The notes under the pieces: model-generated
Databases searched by the model: none
The model's input: the letters and a program-made list of their open reading frames with translations, nothing else
Told to the model about the DNA's origin: nothing
Source of the DNA: Polystyrenella longa
GTDB taxonomy: Bacteria > Planctomycetota > Planctomycetia > Planctomycetales > Planctomycetaceae
Direction: 5' to 3'
NCBI RefSeq assembly: GCF_007750395.1
Contig: NZ_CP036281.1
Location: forward strand, 4,177,001 to 4,241,000
Length of the DNA stretch: 64,000 nt
Part shown: piece after piece, positions 1 through 7,911 of the stretch
Numbering within the stretch: the first letter of the stretch is position 1
Layout of the letters: the number at the start of each line of letters is the position of its first letter
Program-made: the position numbers and the translations under genes

Positions 1-160
1 TATTAAATTAGTCTTCATTTCACAGACCACGCCTTTACAGTTCGAAGTTTCGTCCTTCATAATGAACGTTCTCTCTGTGTTCTCTTCATGGGGCTTGATT
101 CTCAGCTTGCTCCATTGCACTGCACCTCACATATTATTCCCACTCAACGAGAACTAAACC
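1..160. other. left-edge intergenic sequence
   Basis: No coding frame with convincing content is seen before the first gene. This stretch probably holds the promoter and leader of the propeller gene that starts at 161, but I cannot point to clear -35/-10 elements. Confidence 0.4.
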
Positions 161-3100
161 ATGCCCAGACTGCTCCGCAGGATTTTGTTGCTGGTCGTCT
201 TGACTGGATTACCCGTCAGCTCCCTCCAGGCCGAAGACTGGCCTACCTACATGCACGACAACACCCGTCGTGGCAGCACCACCGAGGAACTGACATTCCC
301 ATTGCAACTCAATTGGGAAATTAAATCTCCGGCGACTCCGCATACAGCATGGGAAGGACAAAAAGGACGAATCCATGAGGGCAAAGAAATGGGCGACCGC
401 GTCCGTTTTGACGATGCCTTTCATGTCACCACTAAAGAAGGCCGTGTGTATTACGGCTCGACCGTCGATCACCAGGTCCATTGCGTGGATCAAAAGACGG
501 GCGAAGAATTATGGACCTTCTTCACTGATGGACCAGTACGACTCGCACCAACCTTGTGGAACAACTTCGCCTTGTTTGGATCGGATGACGGCTACGTTTA
601 CTGCGTCGATGCCACTGATGGTTCGCAGCAATGGAAGTTTCGTGCCGGACCAGAAGACTACTGGTTGCTAGGACGCGGTGATATGGTATCTCGCTGGCCC
701 GTACGAACCAGCATCACGGTATCTGAGGACGGAACAGCGTACTTCGGTGCAGGGCTCTTCCCCTACGAAAACGTTTTTCTGTACGCCTTGAAAGCTGAAT
801 CTGGTGAGGTAATCTGGAAAAGAAATAACATCAGTCAGTTCAGTGCCAACAGAAGCGACATCGCTCCCCAGGGTTATCTGCTGGTTGAAAACGACGTGCT
901 CGTTGTACCCTCAGGACGATCTCTTCCAGCTGTCTTCAATCGACAGTCGGGCGACTTCATGCATAAACGAACATTCGGTTGGCGAGGCGATGCCGGTGGA
1001 GTCATTGGTGGCACACGCGCCTTTCTGGCAGATGGTCAAATCTACGCTGCTGGACCACACCACATGCTGGCCATGGATCAGGAAACAGGCGATATCGGTT
1101 TCGGTTATTTCCAAGGCAAGCAAGTAGCCGTTTCTGAAGACCTCGTCTTCACTTTGCATGACGGGAAGATTACCTGTTACACACGCATTCCTTACGCAGA
1201 GGCCAGTCTGGAACGACACGCGCTTCAACAAGAGATTAATGGCCTGCAACGAAAACTGTGGAAAGCCAAAGGAGAAGAAGCCGACAACTTGAGAAAAGAG
1301 ATGGCGGCGATCGAACAAAAGATTGCGGATTCGATGCCCACCGGTCAGCTATGGGAAGCGGGATGCGCCCTTGAGGGGTCACTCGCGATCTGCGGAAATG
1401 CTGTCGTCGCGGGTGGGGAACAACGGGTTCAAATATTTGATCGCAAAACCGGCGATCAACTTGAACAACATGAAGTAGAAGGGGAAGCTACCGGGTTTGC
1501 CATTGCAAACGGTTCTCTATTCGTCAGCACGACCACAGGAAACATTTATAATTTCTCTCCTGAGAAAACTTCCGGAGACAAACAAGGCTCTACAGCCAAA
1601 CTCACTTTTTCTGATCAGGATGAAAATGTTGAATTGATTCAACAGGCAGCCGATAAGATCCTCAAGGCAACAGATAGCGATATTGGCTTCTGCTTGATCG
1701 TCGGGGCTGAACGGGGACGCCTCGCTTATGAGCTAGCTCAACGTTCCAACCTGAAGATTTATGGTATCGAGCCCGACCCTGCCAAAGTTCGGGAAGCACG
1801 CGAGAAACTGAAAGCGTCCAACCTCTACGGTCACCGTGTTGTCATCCACCAGGCGGATCTGGCCGACATTCCCTACGCGAACTACTTTGCCAACCTGGTG
1901 GTCTCCGAGACAGAAATCCTCACTGGAGAACTGCCAGCCGACCCAGAGTTGATCGTTCGGCATGTCAAACCGCTCGGAGGACAGGTGTGTTTGCAAGCGA
2001 CCTCTGCTGATTCCACCCGATGGCTGGAGCAAATGGGACTGAAAAAAGACGCCGACATTAAAGAACAGAACGAGCAGGTTGTCCTCACACGTAGTGCCTT
2101 GCCGGGTGCAGCGAACTGGTCGCACCAGTATGGCAACGCGGGAAACACCGCCAGCACCGAAGACCGCCGAGTGAAAGGGGGCTTGAGCGTCCTCTGGTAT
2201 GGCGATCCGGGGGCAAAAGAAATGGTGAACCGCCACGACGCAGCCGTCGGTCCACTTTCGGTTAACGGACGATTGATTGTTCAGGGCCAGGACACCGTCA
2301 TGGCTCACGATGCCTACAACGGTGTAAAATTGTGGGAACGTGAAAATCCTCGTTCGATCCGCACGGGGGTTTTCCGCAATGAAAACCCGGGCAACCTGGT
2401 TGCCAGCGATTCCAGTATCTTCATTATGGAGCGAGAAGTCTGTTGGGAACTGGACGCCGCCACGGGAGAGGTTATCCGTGAGCATCGTGTTCCTGTCGAT
2501 GAAAACCAGGAAGACTATGAATGGGGCTACGTCGCATACAGCGAAGGCAAGCTCTTCGGCACTGCAACGATTCGAAAAGAAATCGAAGAACGAAGCCGTC
2601 GTCGCGGGAAAGCAACCGTTGACAATACGGACTCCATTTTTGCGATTGATGTCGAGACAGGCGATCTGCTCTGGAAGTACCAGGGGCACAACATCACTCA
2701 CCATACAATCGCCCATGGACCAGATCATGTTTACTTTATCGACAGTCATTTGACTGCCGAACAGCGAGCGGAACTGCTTCGGGAGGACAAATCAAAATAC
2801 AAAGATCTTTCGCCCGAAGAACTAGAGCAGGCAGAAAAAGAAATCAAGGAAATCGACGCCCGACTGGCGGTTGCTATTGAAGCCAACAGTGGCGACGTCG
2901 CCTGGGAAGTCGCCGTGGATGTGACCGACTGCAGCGACATCGGAACCGGCGGTGGCAAACTGACTTTAATGTTCCAGAACAATATGCTGATCCTGTGTGG
3001 AGCGAACGCGAACGGACACTACTGGAAACAGTTTATGGAGGGAGAGTTTTCAAAACGGAGATTGGTCGCCCTTTCCTCCATTGATGGGGAAAAAGTCTGG

Positions 3101-4102
3101 GCCAAAGATGCCAACTATCGGCACCGTCCCATCATCGTCGAAGACCAGTTAATCGCGGAACCCTGGTCGTACGACCTCTACAGCGGTGAGCAGAAAATGC
3201 GGGAAGACCCAATCACGGGTGAAGCTGTTCCGTGGAGTCTCATGCGGTCCGGACACCACTGCGGGATGATCACCGGATGCCCCGACATGCTGATGTTCCG
3301 TTCGGGTTTCACCAGCTTCTTCGATCTGAAGGAAGATGGCGGAACGCAACATTTCGCCGGGCATCGCATCGGGTGTTGGATCAACGCCATCCCGGCTAAC
3401 GGATTGGTCATGGTTCCCGAATCGAGTGCCGGTTGTGTCTGTTTGTTCTCACTCGCCTCTACAATTACCCTTGAACCACGTGAGGATGCTCCGCGCTCTC
3501 CATGGACTATCTACAGTCTTGTGGGAGAGCACTTGCCCGTTAAACAGATGCACCTGAATCTTGGAGCCCCGGGGGATCGTCAGGATGCAACCGGCACTGT
3601 CTGGCTAGGCTATCCTCGTCCTCGCCCCAGTAGAGAAACGAGTCTCGATTACGAACTCGATCTGTCCGACAAGTTTGCTGAGTCTGGTAAGTATGAAGAC
3701 TTCAACCCGGAGTTCCTGGAAATTAAGGCTGACGAACCCAAATGGTTATACGCCTCGTACGGAACGGGCCTGACTTCCTGTACGCTGCCCCTGTTACGAG
3801 AAGAAGATGCTCCACGGACTTACTCCGTAAAGTTACATTTCGCAACTCCTTCCATCACCGATACCGCTGAGAAAGTCGTCTTCGACGTGAAGGTGAACGG
3901 AGAAGTTTCCTTAGCGAATGCAGAGCTGGAGCCGTCATCTCAATCGGAATTGGTCACGGGAACAGTTATCGAGATTCCCAATGTGATGATCACTAGAGAT
4001 TTGCAACTTGAACTCGTTCCGCAATCGGCAGAACAGGCGAAGAGCTTAAGGCTCTCTGCGATCGAAGTCATCGTTCAGGAGAAAACGGCTATCAACGAAT
4101 AG
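161..4102 (+). CDS. exported PQQ-like beta-propeller protein with inserted methyltransferase-like domain
   Basis: The 1313-residue product begins with a signal peptide (LLRRILLLVVLTGLPVSSLQAED), so it should act outside the cytoplasmic membrane. Residues about 25-480 hold repeats of the PQQ-binding-like propeller type, for example VDQKTGEELW and VDATDGSQQW. Residues about 490-640 resemble a class I SAM-dependent methyltransferase: a glycine-rich loop (CLIVGAERGRLAYELA), then IYGIEPDPAKV, an acidic strand-2 end. A second set of propeller repeats follows from about 650 to 1170, and the last 120 residues look like a beta-sandwich (malectin/carbohydrate-binding style). Two charged helical inserts (near residues 350-390 and 865-905) interrupt the propeller. 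Family knowledge: such propellers occur in PQQ dehydrogenases and in BamB-like scaffolds, and I cannot assign a substrate. SAM is not expected outside the cytoplasm, so the methyltransferase fold may be non-catalytic. Confidence 0.85.
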   Translation: MPRLLRRILLLVVLTGLPVSSLQAEDWPTYMHDNTRRGSTTEELTFPLQLNWEIKSPATPHTAWEGQKGRIHEGKEMGDRVRFDDAFHVTTKEGRVYYGSTVDHQVHCVDQKTGEELWTFFTDGPVRLAPTLWNNFALFGSDDGYVYCVDATDGSQQWKFRAGPEDYWLLGRGDMVSRWPVRTSITVSEDGTAYFGAGLFPYENVFLYALKAESGEVIWKRNNISQFSANRSDIAPQGYLLVENDVLVVPSGRSLPAVFNRQSGDFMHKRTFGWRGDAGGVIGGTRAFLADGQIYAAGPHHMLAMDQETGDIGFGYFQGKQVAVSEDLVFTLHDGKITCYTRIPYAEASLERHALQQEINGLQRKLWKAKGEEADNLRKEMAAIEQKIADSMPTGQLWEAGCALEGSLAICGNAVVAGGEQRVQIFDRKTGDQLEQHEVEGEATGFAIANGSLFVSTTTGNIYNFSPEKTSGDKQGSTAKLTFSDQDENVELIQQAADKILKATDSDIGFCLIVGAERGRLAYELAQRSNLKIYGIEPDPAKVREAREKLKASNLYGHRVVIHQADLADIPYANYFANLVVSETEILTGELPADPELIVRHVKPLGGQVCLQATSADSTRWLEQMGLKKDADIKEQNEQVVLTRSALPGAANWSHQYGNAGNTASTEDRRVKGGLSVLWYGDPGAKEMVNRHDAAVGPLSVNGRLIVQGQDTVMAHDAYNGVKLWERENPRSIRTGVFRNENPGNLVASDSSIFIMEREVCWELDAATGEVIREHRVPVDENQEDYEWGYVAYSEGKLFGTATIRKEIEERSRRRGKATVDNTDSIFAIDVETGDLLWKYQGHNITHHTIAHGPDHVYFIDSHLTAEQRAELLREDKSKYKDLSPEELEQAEKEIKEIDARLAVAIEANSGDVAWEVAVDVTDCSDIGTGGGKLTLMFQNNMLILCGANANGHYWKQFMEGEFSKRRLVALSSIDGEKVWAKDANYRHRPIIVEDQLIAEPWSYDLYSGEQKMREDPITGEAVPWSLMRSGHHCGMITGCPDMLMFRSGFTSFFDLKEDGGTQHFAGHRIGCWINAIPANGLVMVPESSAGCVCLFSLASTITLEPREDAPRSPWTIYSLVGEHLPVKQMHLNLGAPGDRQDATGTVWLGYPRPRPSRETSLDYELDLSDKFAESGKYEDFNPEFLEIKADEPKWLYASYGTGLTSCTLPLLREEDAPRTYSVKLHFATPSITDTAEKVVFDVKVNGEVSLANAELEPSSQSELVTGTVIEIPNVMITRDLQLELVPQSAEQAKSLRLSAIEVIVQEKTAINE

Positions 4103-4156
4103 AAGATCTGCCAGAGGGATACGGCATTACAGAGATTCGAAATTACATCGAGTAAT

Positions 4157-4201
4157 AAATAAACAGAGCTTCGAGGAAAGTCCCCGAAGCTCTGTTTATT
4201 G
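4157..4201. terminator. bidirectional intrinsic terminator
   Basis: A perfect 13-bp stem (4161-4173 with 4185-4197) encloses a 12-nt loop. A-rich sequence lies to its left and T-rich to its right. It sits between the convergent genes ending at 4102 (+) and 4216 (-) and can serve both. Confidence 0.85.
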
Positions 4202-4215
4202 TTGGTTCTGTAATT

Positions 4216-4974
4216 CTACTTGAGCGAAATCGCTTGGGCCAGGGGCTGTAACACCTGGCTGATCACAAACTCATCCATCAGTTCGTCTGATTTCTCTTTG
4301 AGCTCCAGCAACGTCTGTTCGTACGTTGTTCCGTGGTCGAGGCTGCCGTACTGGCGAATCGTGAAATAGACACTGATTTGTTCTTCAGGAAACTCTCCAC
4401 GCCGCACCTGATAGGCGCTCGTTCGAGTTTCAATCATCAGCCGGGCCTGCCGTCGACAGTTCTCTTCCAAACTAAGAGTGAACGAGGGTTCAAAGTTTAG
4501 AACCTTCACTCCCGGAATTTCACGGACAGGATCAAATCGGGATCCCATTCCTAATGCCTCTGCGACGAGTTCATCATGGTTGCCCCGGTAGTTAAAATCA
4601 AACCCGGTCGTAAAATCGAGCGCTTCACAATCGAGTGGACTGACCGAGAGCATGTAAGGAATCAATTCCAGCACTAACGTGTGCTGCTCCATCGCCGCAT
4701 CCACGTCAGTTGGATTGATGTACCCGCTACATATTCGGCGGCGTTCGATATTCAACCAGCGTTGATGCCCCTGGTCCTTATCTTCTTCCAGTACAAAGTC
4801 CGACGTCCCCTTCCCTTCGTGGTCGCGTGTGTAGAAATTGCGCATACTGGGATAAGTACGCTGAACACGTTCACAAAATCCGAGTACCGTATCCCGTCCC
4901 GCAGGAAGTTCCATCTCGGTATTCAGGATCATATTCGAATAAAAATCATCTGCGAGTGATCCATAAGGATGCAT
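4216..4974 (-). CDS. conserved-looking hypothetical protein
   Basis: I do not recognise this 252-residue acidic protein. It has no signal peptide and no membrane segment, so it is probably cytoplasmic. The sequence reads as a globular alpha/beta protein with a long central part (residues about 75-190) rich in aromatic and acidic residues and a helical C-terminus. It is monocistronic: convergent with the propeller gene on its left across a shared terminator, and divergent from the ogt-like gene on its right. The ATG at 4974 is the only good upstream start, but its ribosome binding site is weak (AAGAAG-like). Real coding is supported by the long uninterrupted frame with ordinary composition. 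Confidence 0.7.
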   Translation of the reverse strand: MHPYGSLADDFYSNMILNTEMELPAGRDTVLGFCERVQRTYPSMRNFYTRDHEGKGTSDFVLEEDKDQGHQRWLNIERRRICSGYINPTDVDAAMEQHTLVLELIPYMLSVSPLDCEALDFTTGFDFNYRGNHDELVAEALGMGSRFDPVREIPGVKVLNFEPSFTLSLEENCRRQARLMIETRTSAYQVRRGEFPEEQISVYFTIRQYGSLDHGTTYEQTLLELKEKSDELMDEFVISQVLQPLAQAISLK

Positions 4975-5253
4975 AGCTGGGACTTTCTTCTTCTGGTTCA
5001 GGAGAGCTAAAATCTATTTAACTGGAATCACTTCAGGGAGCACTCACCAGATCAATTTGTTCGCCGGAAATAATTGCTCACTTCGAAGGTTAACCCTGTG
5101 AGGGCTTTCCACTGGGAAAGGTGAGAATAAGCCAAATCGATTGTATAGTTCCCTTTCCGGCAGGTCAAAGTGGGTGTCAAATGGATGCTTCATTTGTGAA
5201 AAAAGTTCGCCCGGAATCACACCAATATTGAGATTAAAAAGGAGATCGCCAGC

Positions 5254-5787
5254 ATGCTGAATTACAATGTCTTCGACACTGATCTGGGCTACTGGGGATT
5301 TGCTGGTCGGGATCACCAGGTACAGGCAGTCGTCATCGGCCATGAGACCGAACAATCGGCTGCTGACTCTCTGCTCGAAAAGGTCAATCGATACGAATTC
5401 GTAGAAGCGGAATTCGACGACTGGTACCCAGAACTCCGTCGTGATTTACAAAAATTTGCCGCTGGAGAGATGTGCTCCTTTGAGAAAGTGGACCTCCTCT
5501 TGCCGGAGAAGTTGACTCATTTCCAGCGGAAGGTACTGACTCAAACGCGACAGTTACAGTATGGTCAAACCATTACCTATCAGGACCTGGCCGAACGGGC
5601 GGGGCATCCGGGCGCGGCACGTGCCGTTGGCTCCGTGATGGCGAATAACCTGATTCCGATTCTAATTCCTTGTCATCGAGTTCTCGGAACGGGTCGCAAA
5701 TTGGGCGGATTCTCTGCTCCTCAGGGAACATTGCTTAAACGAGATTTATTAAGAATGGAGGATCCTGCTCTGGCTGTTTTGTTATAA
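5254..5787 (+). CDS. ogt: methylated-DNA--protein-cysteine S-methyltransferase
   Basis: The 177-residue protein removes alkyl groups from O6-alkylguanine (and O4-alkylthymine) by irreversible transfer to its own cysteine, a suicide DNA repair reaction. The active site is seen as IPCHRVLGTG with the acceptor Cys near residue 140. It is preceded by the recognition helix region (TITYQDLAERAGHPGAARAVGSVMANN) that in this family carries the arginine finger, and followed by LGGFSAP. The N-terminal 75 residues are divergent, as is usual for Ogt/MGMT enzymes. An AGGAG lies about 9 nt before the ATG. The stop overlaps the start of a 39-codon frame leading to the HIT gene, so ogt, the small frame and the HIT gene are probably co-transcribed. 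Confidence 0.92.
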   Translation: MLNYNVFDTDLGYWGFAGRDHQVQAVVIGHETEQSAADSLLEKVNRYEFVEAEFDDWYPELRRDLQKFAAGEMCSFEKVDLLLPEKLTHFQRKVLTQTRQLQYGQTITYQDLAERAGHPGAARAVGSVMANNLIPILIPCHRVLGTGRKLGGFSAPQGTLLKRDLLRMEDPALAVLL

Positions 5788-5906
5788 TGCTGGAAACAGA
5801 TCTCACTGTTAAAATGGAAAAGGATGCTTCAGTTTCGTTCCAAGAGGGCGATCGACTTCCTCTTTCCCATAATCAAACAGGAATCACCGCAAAGGGAAAT
5901 GTGTGA
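5787..5906 (+). CDS. possible 39-codon ORF linking ogt and the HIT gene
   Basis: An ATG overlaps the ogt stop (TAATG at 5785-5789) and opens a 39-codon frame. The frame ends in TGA at 5904-5906, overlapping the GTG start of the next gene at 5903. The peptide is polar with no recognisable motif. The exact fit at both ends suggests translational coupling, either as a real micro-protein or simply as a ribosome-delivery leader. It could equally be chance, since short frames are common; there is no homology evidence here. Confidence 0.3.
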   Translation: MLETDLTVKMEKDASVSFQEGDRLPLSHNQTGITAKGNV

Positions 5907-6409
5907 CTGATCAACATTTATGGGCCCCCTGGCGACACTCCTATATCACTAGCGATGAAGCCCCAGAACCGGTTTCGTCGGGCTGCTTCCTCTGCGATTA
6001 TCTGCAGCAGCCTGAAGATCAGGATCGTTGCAACCTGATCCTGTCGCGAGGCGAACACTGCGTTGTTCTGCTGAATCGGTATCCCTACAACAACGGGCAC
6101 CTGCTGGTCGCGCCACTCCGCCATCAATCGAAATTGTCGGGGCTCACCCCGGATGAGCATCTGGAATGCATGAATTTGCTTGTCCAGCTTTCGAATATCA
6201 TATCTGAACAAATGAACGCCGACGGCTTTAATATCGGTTTGAATGTTGGTAAAGTGGCGGGAGCCGGACTACCCGCTCATCTCCACTGGCACCTCGTTCC
6301 CCGCTGGAATGGAGACAATAATTTCATGTCTGTCACTGCTGGCACAAAAGTCATATCGCAATCTTTAGACAGTTTGTATGAATTACTCAGCCGGAATCTG
6401 TCGGATTAA
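5903..6409 (+). CDS. HIT-family nucleotide hydrolase/phosphorylase
   Basis: This 168-residue protein carries the histidine triad HLHWHLVPRW (residues about 126-135), the nucleotide alpha-phosphate binding and catalytic motif of the HIT superfamily. Upstream are CFLCDYL, a Cys-x-x-Cys pair seen in one HIT branch, and NRYPYNNGHLLVAP, the conserved substrate-binding strand. This arrangement resembles the bacterial branch that includes the mycobacterial diadenosine tetraphosphate phosphorylase, so cleavage of Ap4A-like dinucleotides is the best guess. The start is GTG: no in-frame ATG precedes the conserved WAPWR segment, and GTG gives a normal N-terminus. The gene follows ogt closely and may share its transcript. 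Substrate specificity cannot be read from sequence alone. Confidence 0.88.
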   Translation: MTDQHLWAPWRHSYITSDEAPEPVSSGCFLCDYLQQPEDQDRCNLILSRGEHCVVLLNRYPYNNGHLLVAPLRHQSKLSGLTPDEHLECMNLLVQLSNIISEQMNADGFNIGLNVGKVAGAGLPAHLHWHLVPRWNGDNNFMSVTAGTKVISQSLDSLYELLSRNLSD

Positions 6410-6810
6410 CCTGACATCCATTTCAGTTTGCCGTTACGGAAACCTACTAATTCCGTATTCATTACTGTATCTGCAAATTGTCCCGTGGAAACGGTACCGA
6501 ATGTTGTAGGATAAATAGTGACATCACACTCAGACAGGAGCCTCCAGCCTGGAAGAAATCTTTCAGTTGTGGGATTCCTGTTGAATTCGAAGAAGCAAAC
6601 GGCAACATTTGAAATCAGCGGTACCGGAACCGATTCATACCTTAATTATTCATCATCAATTATTTTACGAAGCGTTCGCAGACTTATTCTCACCAGTTGG
6701 CGAAGCTTCAGGATTGGAACTTAAGTATGTTCCAAGTTGCAACGGAGTGGCTTACGTAAGATCCCCGTGTCTTATTCATATCTGAAACTCGCTTTTATAC
6801 CGGATAATTC
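6410..6810. other. intergenic region, no gene seen
   Basis: About 400 bases between the HIT and PIN-TRAM genes. A 68-codon frame inside has no protein-like pattern and was not accepted. The region presumably carries the promoter of the PIN-TRAM gene. Confidence 0.4.
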
Positions 6811-7860
6811 ATGATACGTACGATTCTAGTAGTCAGTTACTTTTTGGTCAGCGTAGGCGCAATTGTCACATTCGTGAACAGCGGTGACCAAAGTGCAATG
6901 CCAAATGTTCTGACTGAACGACCCGTCATCTCGATCATCGGCTTGCTGCTAATGGTCATGTCCGTTGTTGCAGTCGATTTCATCTATCCACAAAAGAAAG
7001 TCTCGACGTTTTCGTCGGTTTACTTCGGCTTGCTGACCGGATTTCTGCTTTCTTATATATTGATGCTCGCACTACGACCTGCACTCGAAAATTCGGACTG
7101 GCAGGGAATTGTCACAATCATGGTGACATTAATGCTGTCCTACATGAGCATATCTCTATTGCTACAAACACGAGACGATTTTCGTTTCATCGTGCCTTAT
7201 GTTGAATTCTCTCGAGAACTCAAGGGTTCTAAACCTTTGATCATCGACAGCAGTGCCCTGATTGATGGACGAATCTCGGACGTTCTTGAGACTAAAATTA
7301 TTGATGCACAGCTTGTCGTTCCCGACTTCATTCTGCATGAAATTCAAAGCATTGCTGACAGCAGCGACAAAGGTCGCAGGACACGAGGTCGCCGCGGACT
7401 GGAGATTCTCACCAAGCTGCAGAAAGATTCCGAAGTCGACCTCCGAATGATGGAGACCGATAAACGGACGTATGACGGAGTTCCCGTCGATCAGAAGCTG
7501 GTGCTGCTCGGAAAAGACTTGGGTGGTCGCATCGTCACCAATGACTACAACCTGAACAAGGTGGCCGGCGTGCAAGGTGTGCAGACAATCAATCTGAACG
7601 ATGTCGCCAATGCATTGAAACCTCGCTTCCTGCCGGGAGAACACATCCGCATCAAAGTCATCAAAGATGGCGAATCGCCGGGGCAAGGCGTTGGTTACCT
7701 GGACGATGGCACGATGGTTGTTTGCGAAAATTGCAGCGACAAGAAAGGTCGCGAAGTGGAAATCGCCGTCACCAGCGTACTGCAGTCTAGTGCCGGTCGC
7801 ATGATCTTCGGCAAACCTTACGACGACCGCGAAGGTTCCGAACCAATTCCACCGGCCTGA
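6811..7860 (+). CDS. membrane-anchored PIN-TRAM domain protein (YacL-like)
   Basis: The 349-residue protein has four predicted membrane helices in the first 115 residues. A PIN domain follows, starting at LIIDSSALIDGRISDV, with acidic residues of the metal-binding nuclease site in IIDSSALIDGR, VPDFILHEIQ, DQKLV and IVTNDYNLN. The C-terminus from about residue 275 is a TRAM domain (GEHIRIKVIKDGESPGQGVG), a small RNA-binding beta-barrel. The same order is found in Bacillus YacL and mycobacterial homologues, whose RNA target is uncertain. It is therefore likely a membrane-tethered RNase or RNA-binding protein. The gene ends in a strong terminator that runs into the stop of convergent argS. Confidence 0.9.
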   Translation: MIRTILVVSYFLVSVGAIVTFVNSGDQSAMPNVLTERPVISIIGLLLMVMSVVAVDFIYPQKKVSTFSSVYFGLLTGFLLSYILMLALRPALENSDWQGIVTIMVTLMLSYMSISLLLQTRDDFRFIVPYVEFSRELKGSKPLIIDSSALIDGRISDVLETKIIDAQLVVPDFILHEIQSIADSSDKGRRTRGRRGLEILTKLQKDSEVDLRMMETDKRTYDGVPVDQKLVLLGKDLGGRIVTNDYNLNKVAGVQGVQTINLNDVANALKPRFLPGEHIRIKVIKDGESPGQGVGYLDDGTMVVCENCSDKKGREVEIAVTSVLQSSAGRMIFGKPYDDREGSEPIPPA

Positions 7861-7875
7861 CAATCAGACAATCCC

Positions 7876-7911
7876 AAACGGGCGTTCTCCTTTGGAGCCG
7901 CCCGTTTTTTT
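7876..7911 (+). terminator. intrinsic terminator after the PIN-TRAM gene
   Basis: A 9-bp stem (7876-7884 with 7899-7907) with further pairing inside the loop (CTCC/GGAG) is followed by seven T residues at 7905-7911. The T-run touches the argS stop codon on the other strand. Confidence 0.88.

Noticed and set aside
1733-2749. 338-codon minus-strand ORF inside the propeller gene
   Set aside because: It is the antisense shadow of a strongly supported gene and has no domain pattern.
6518-6724. 68-codon ORF between the HIT and PIN-TRAM genes
   Set aside because: No ribosome site, no recognisable pattern, and random composition in an intergenic region.
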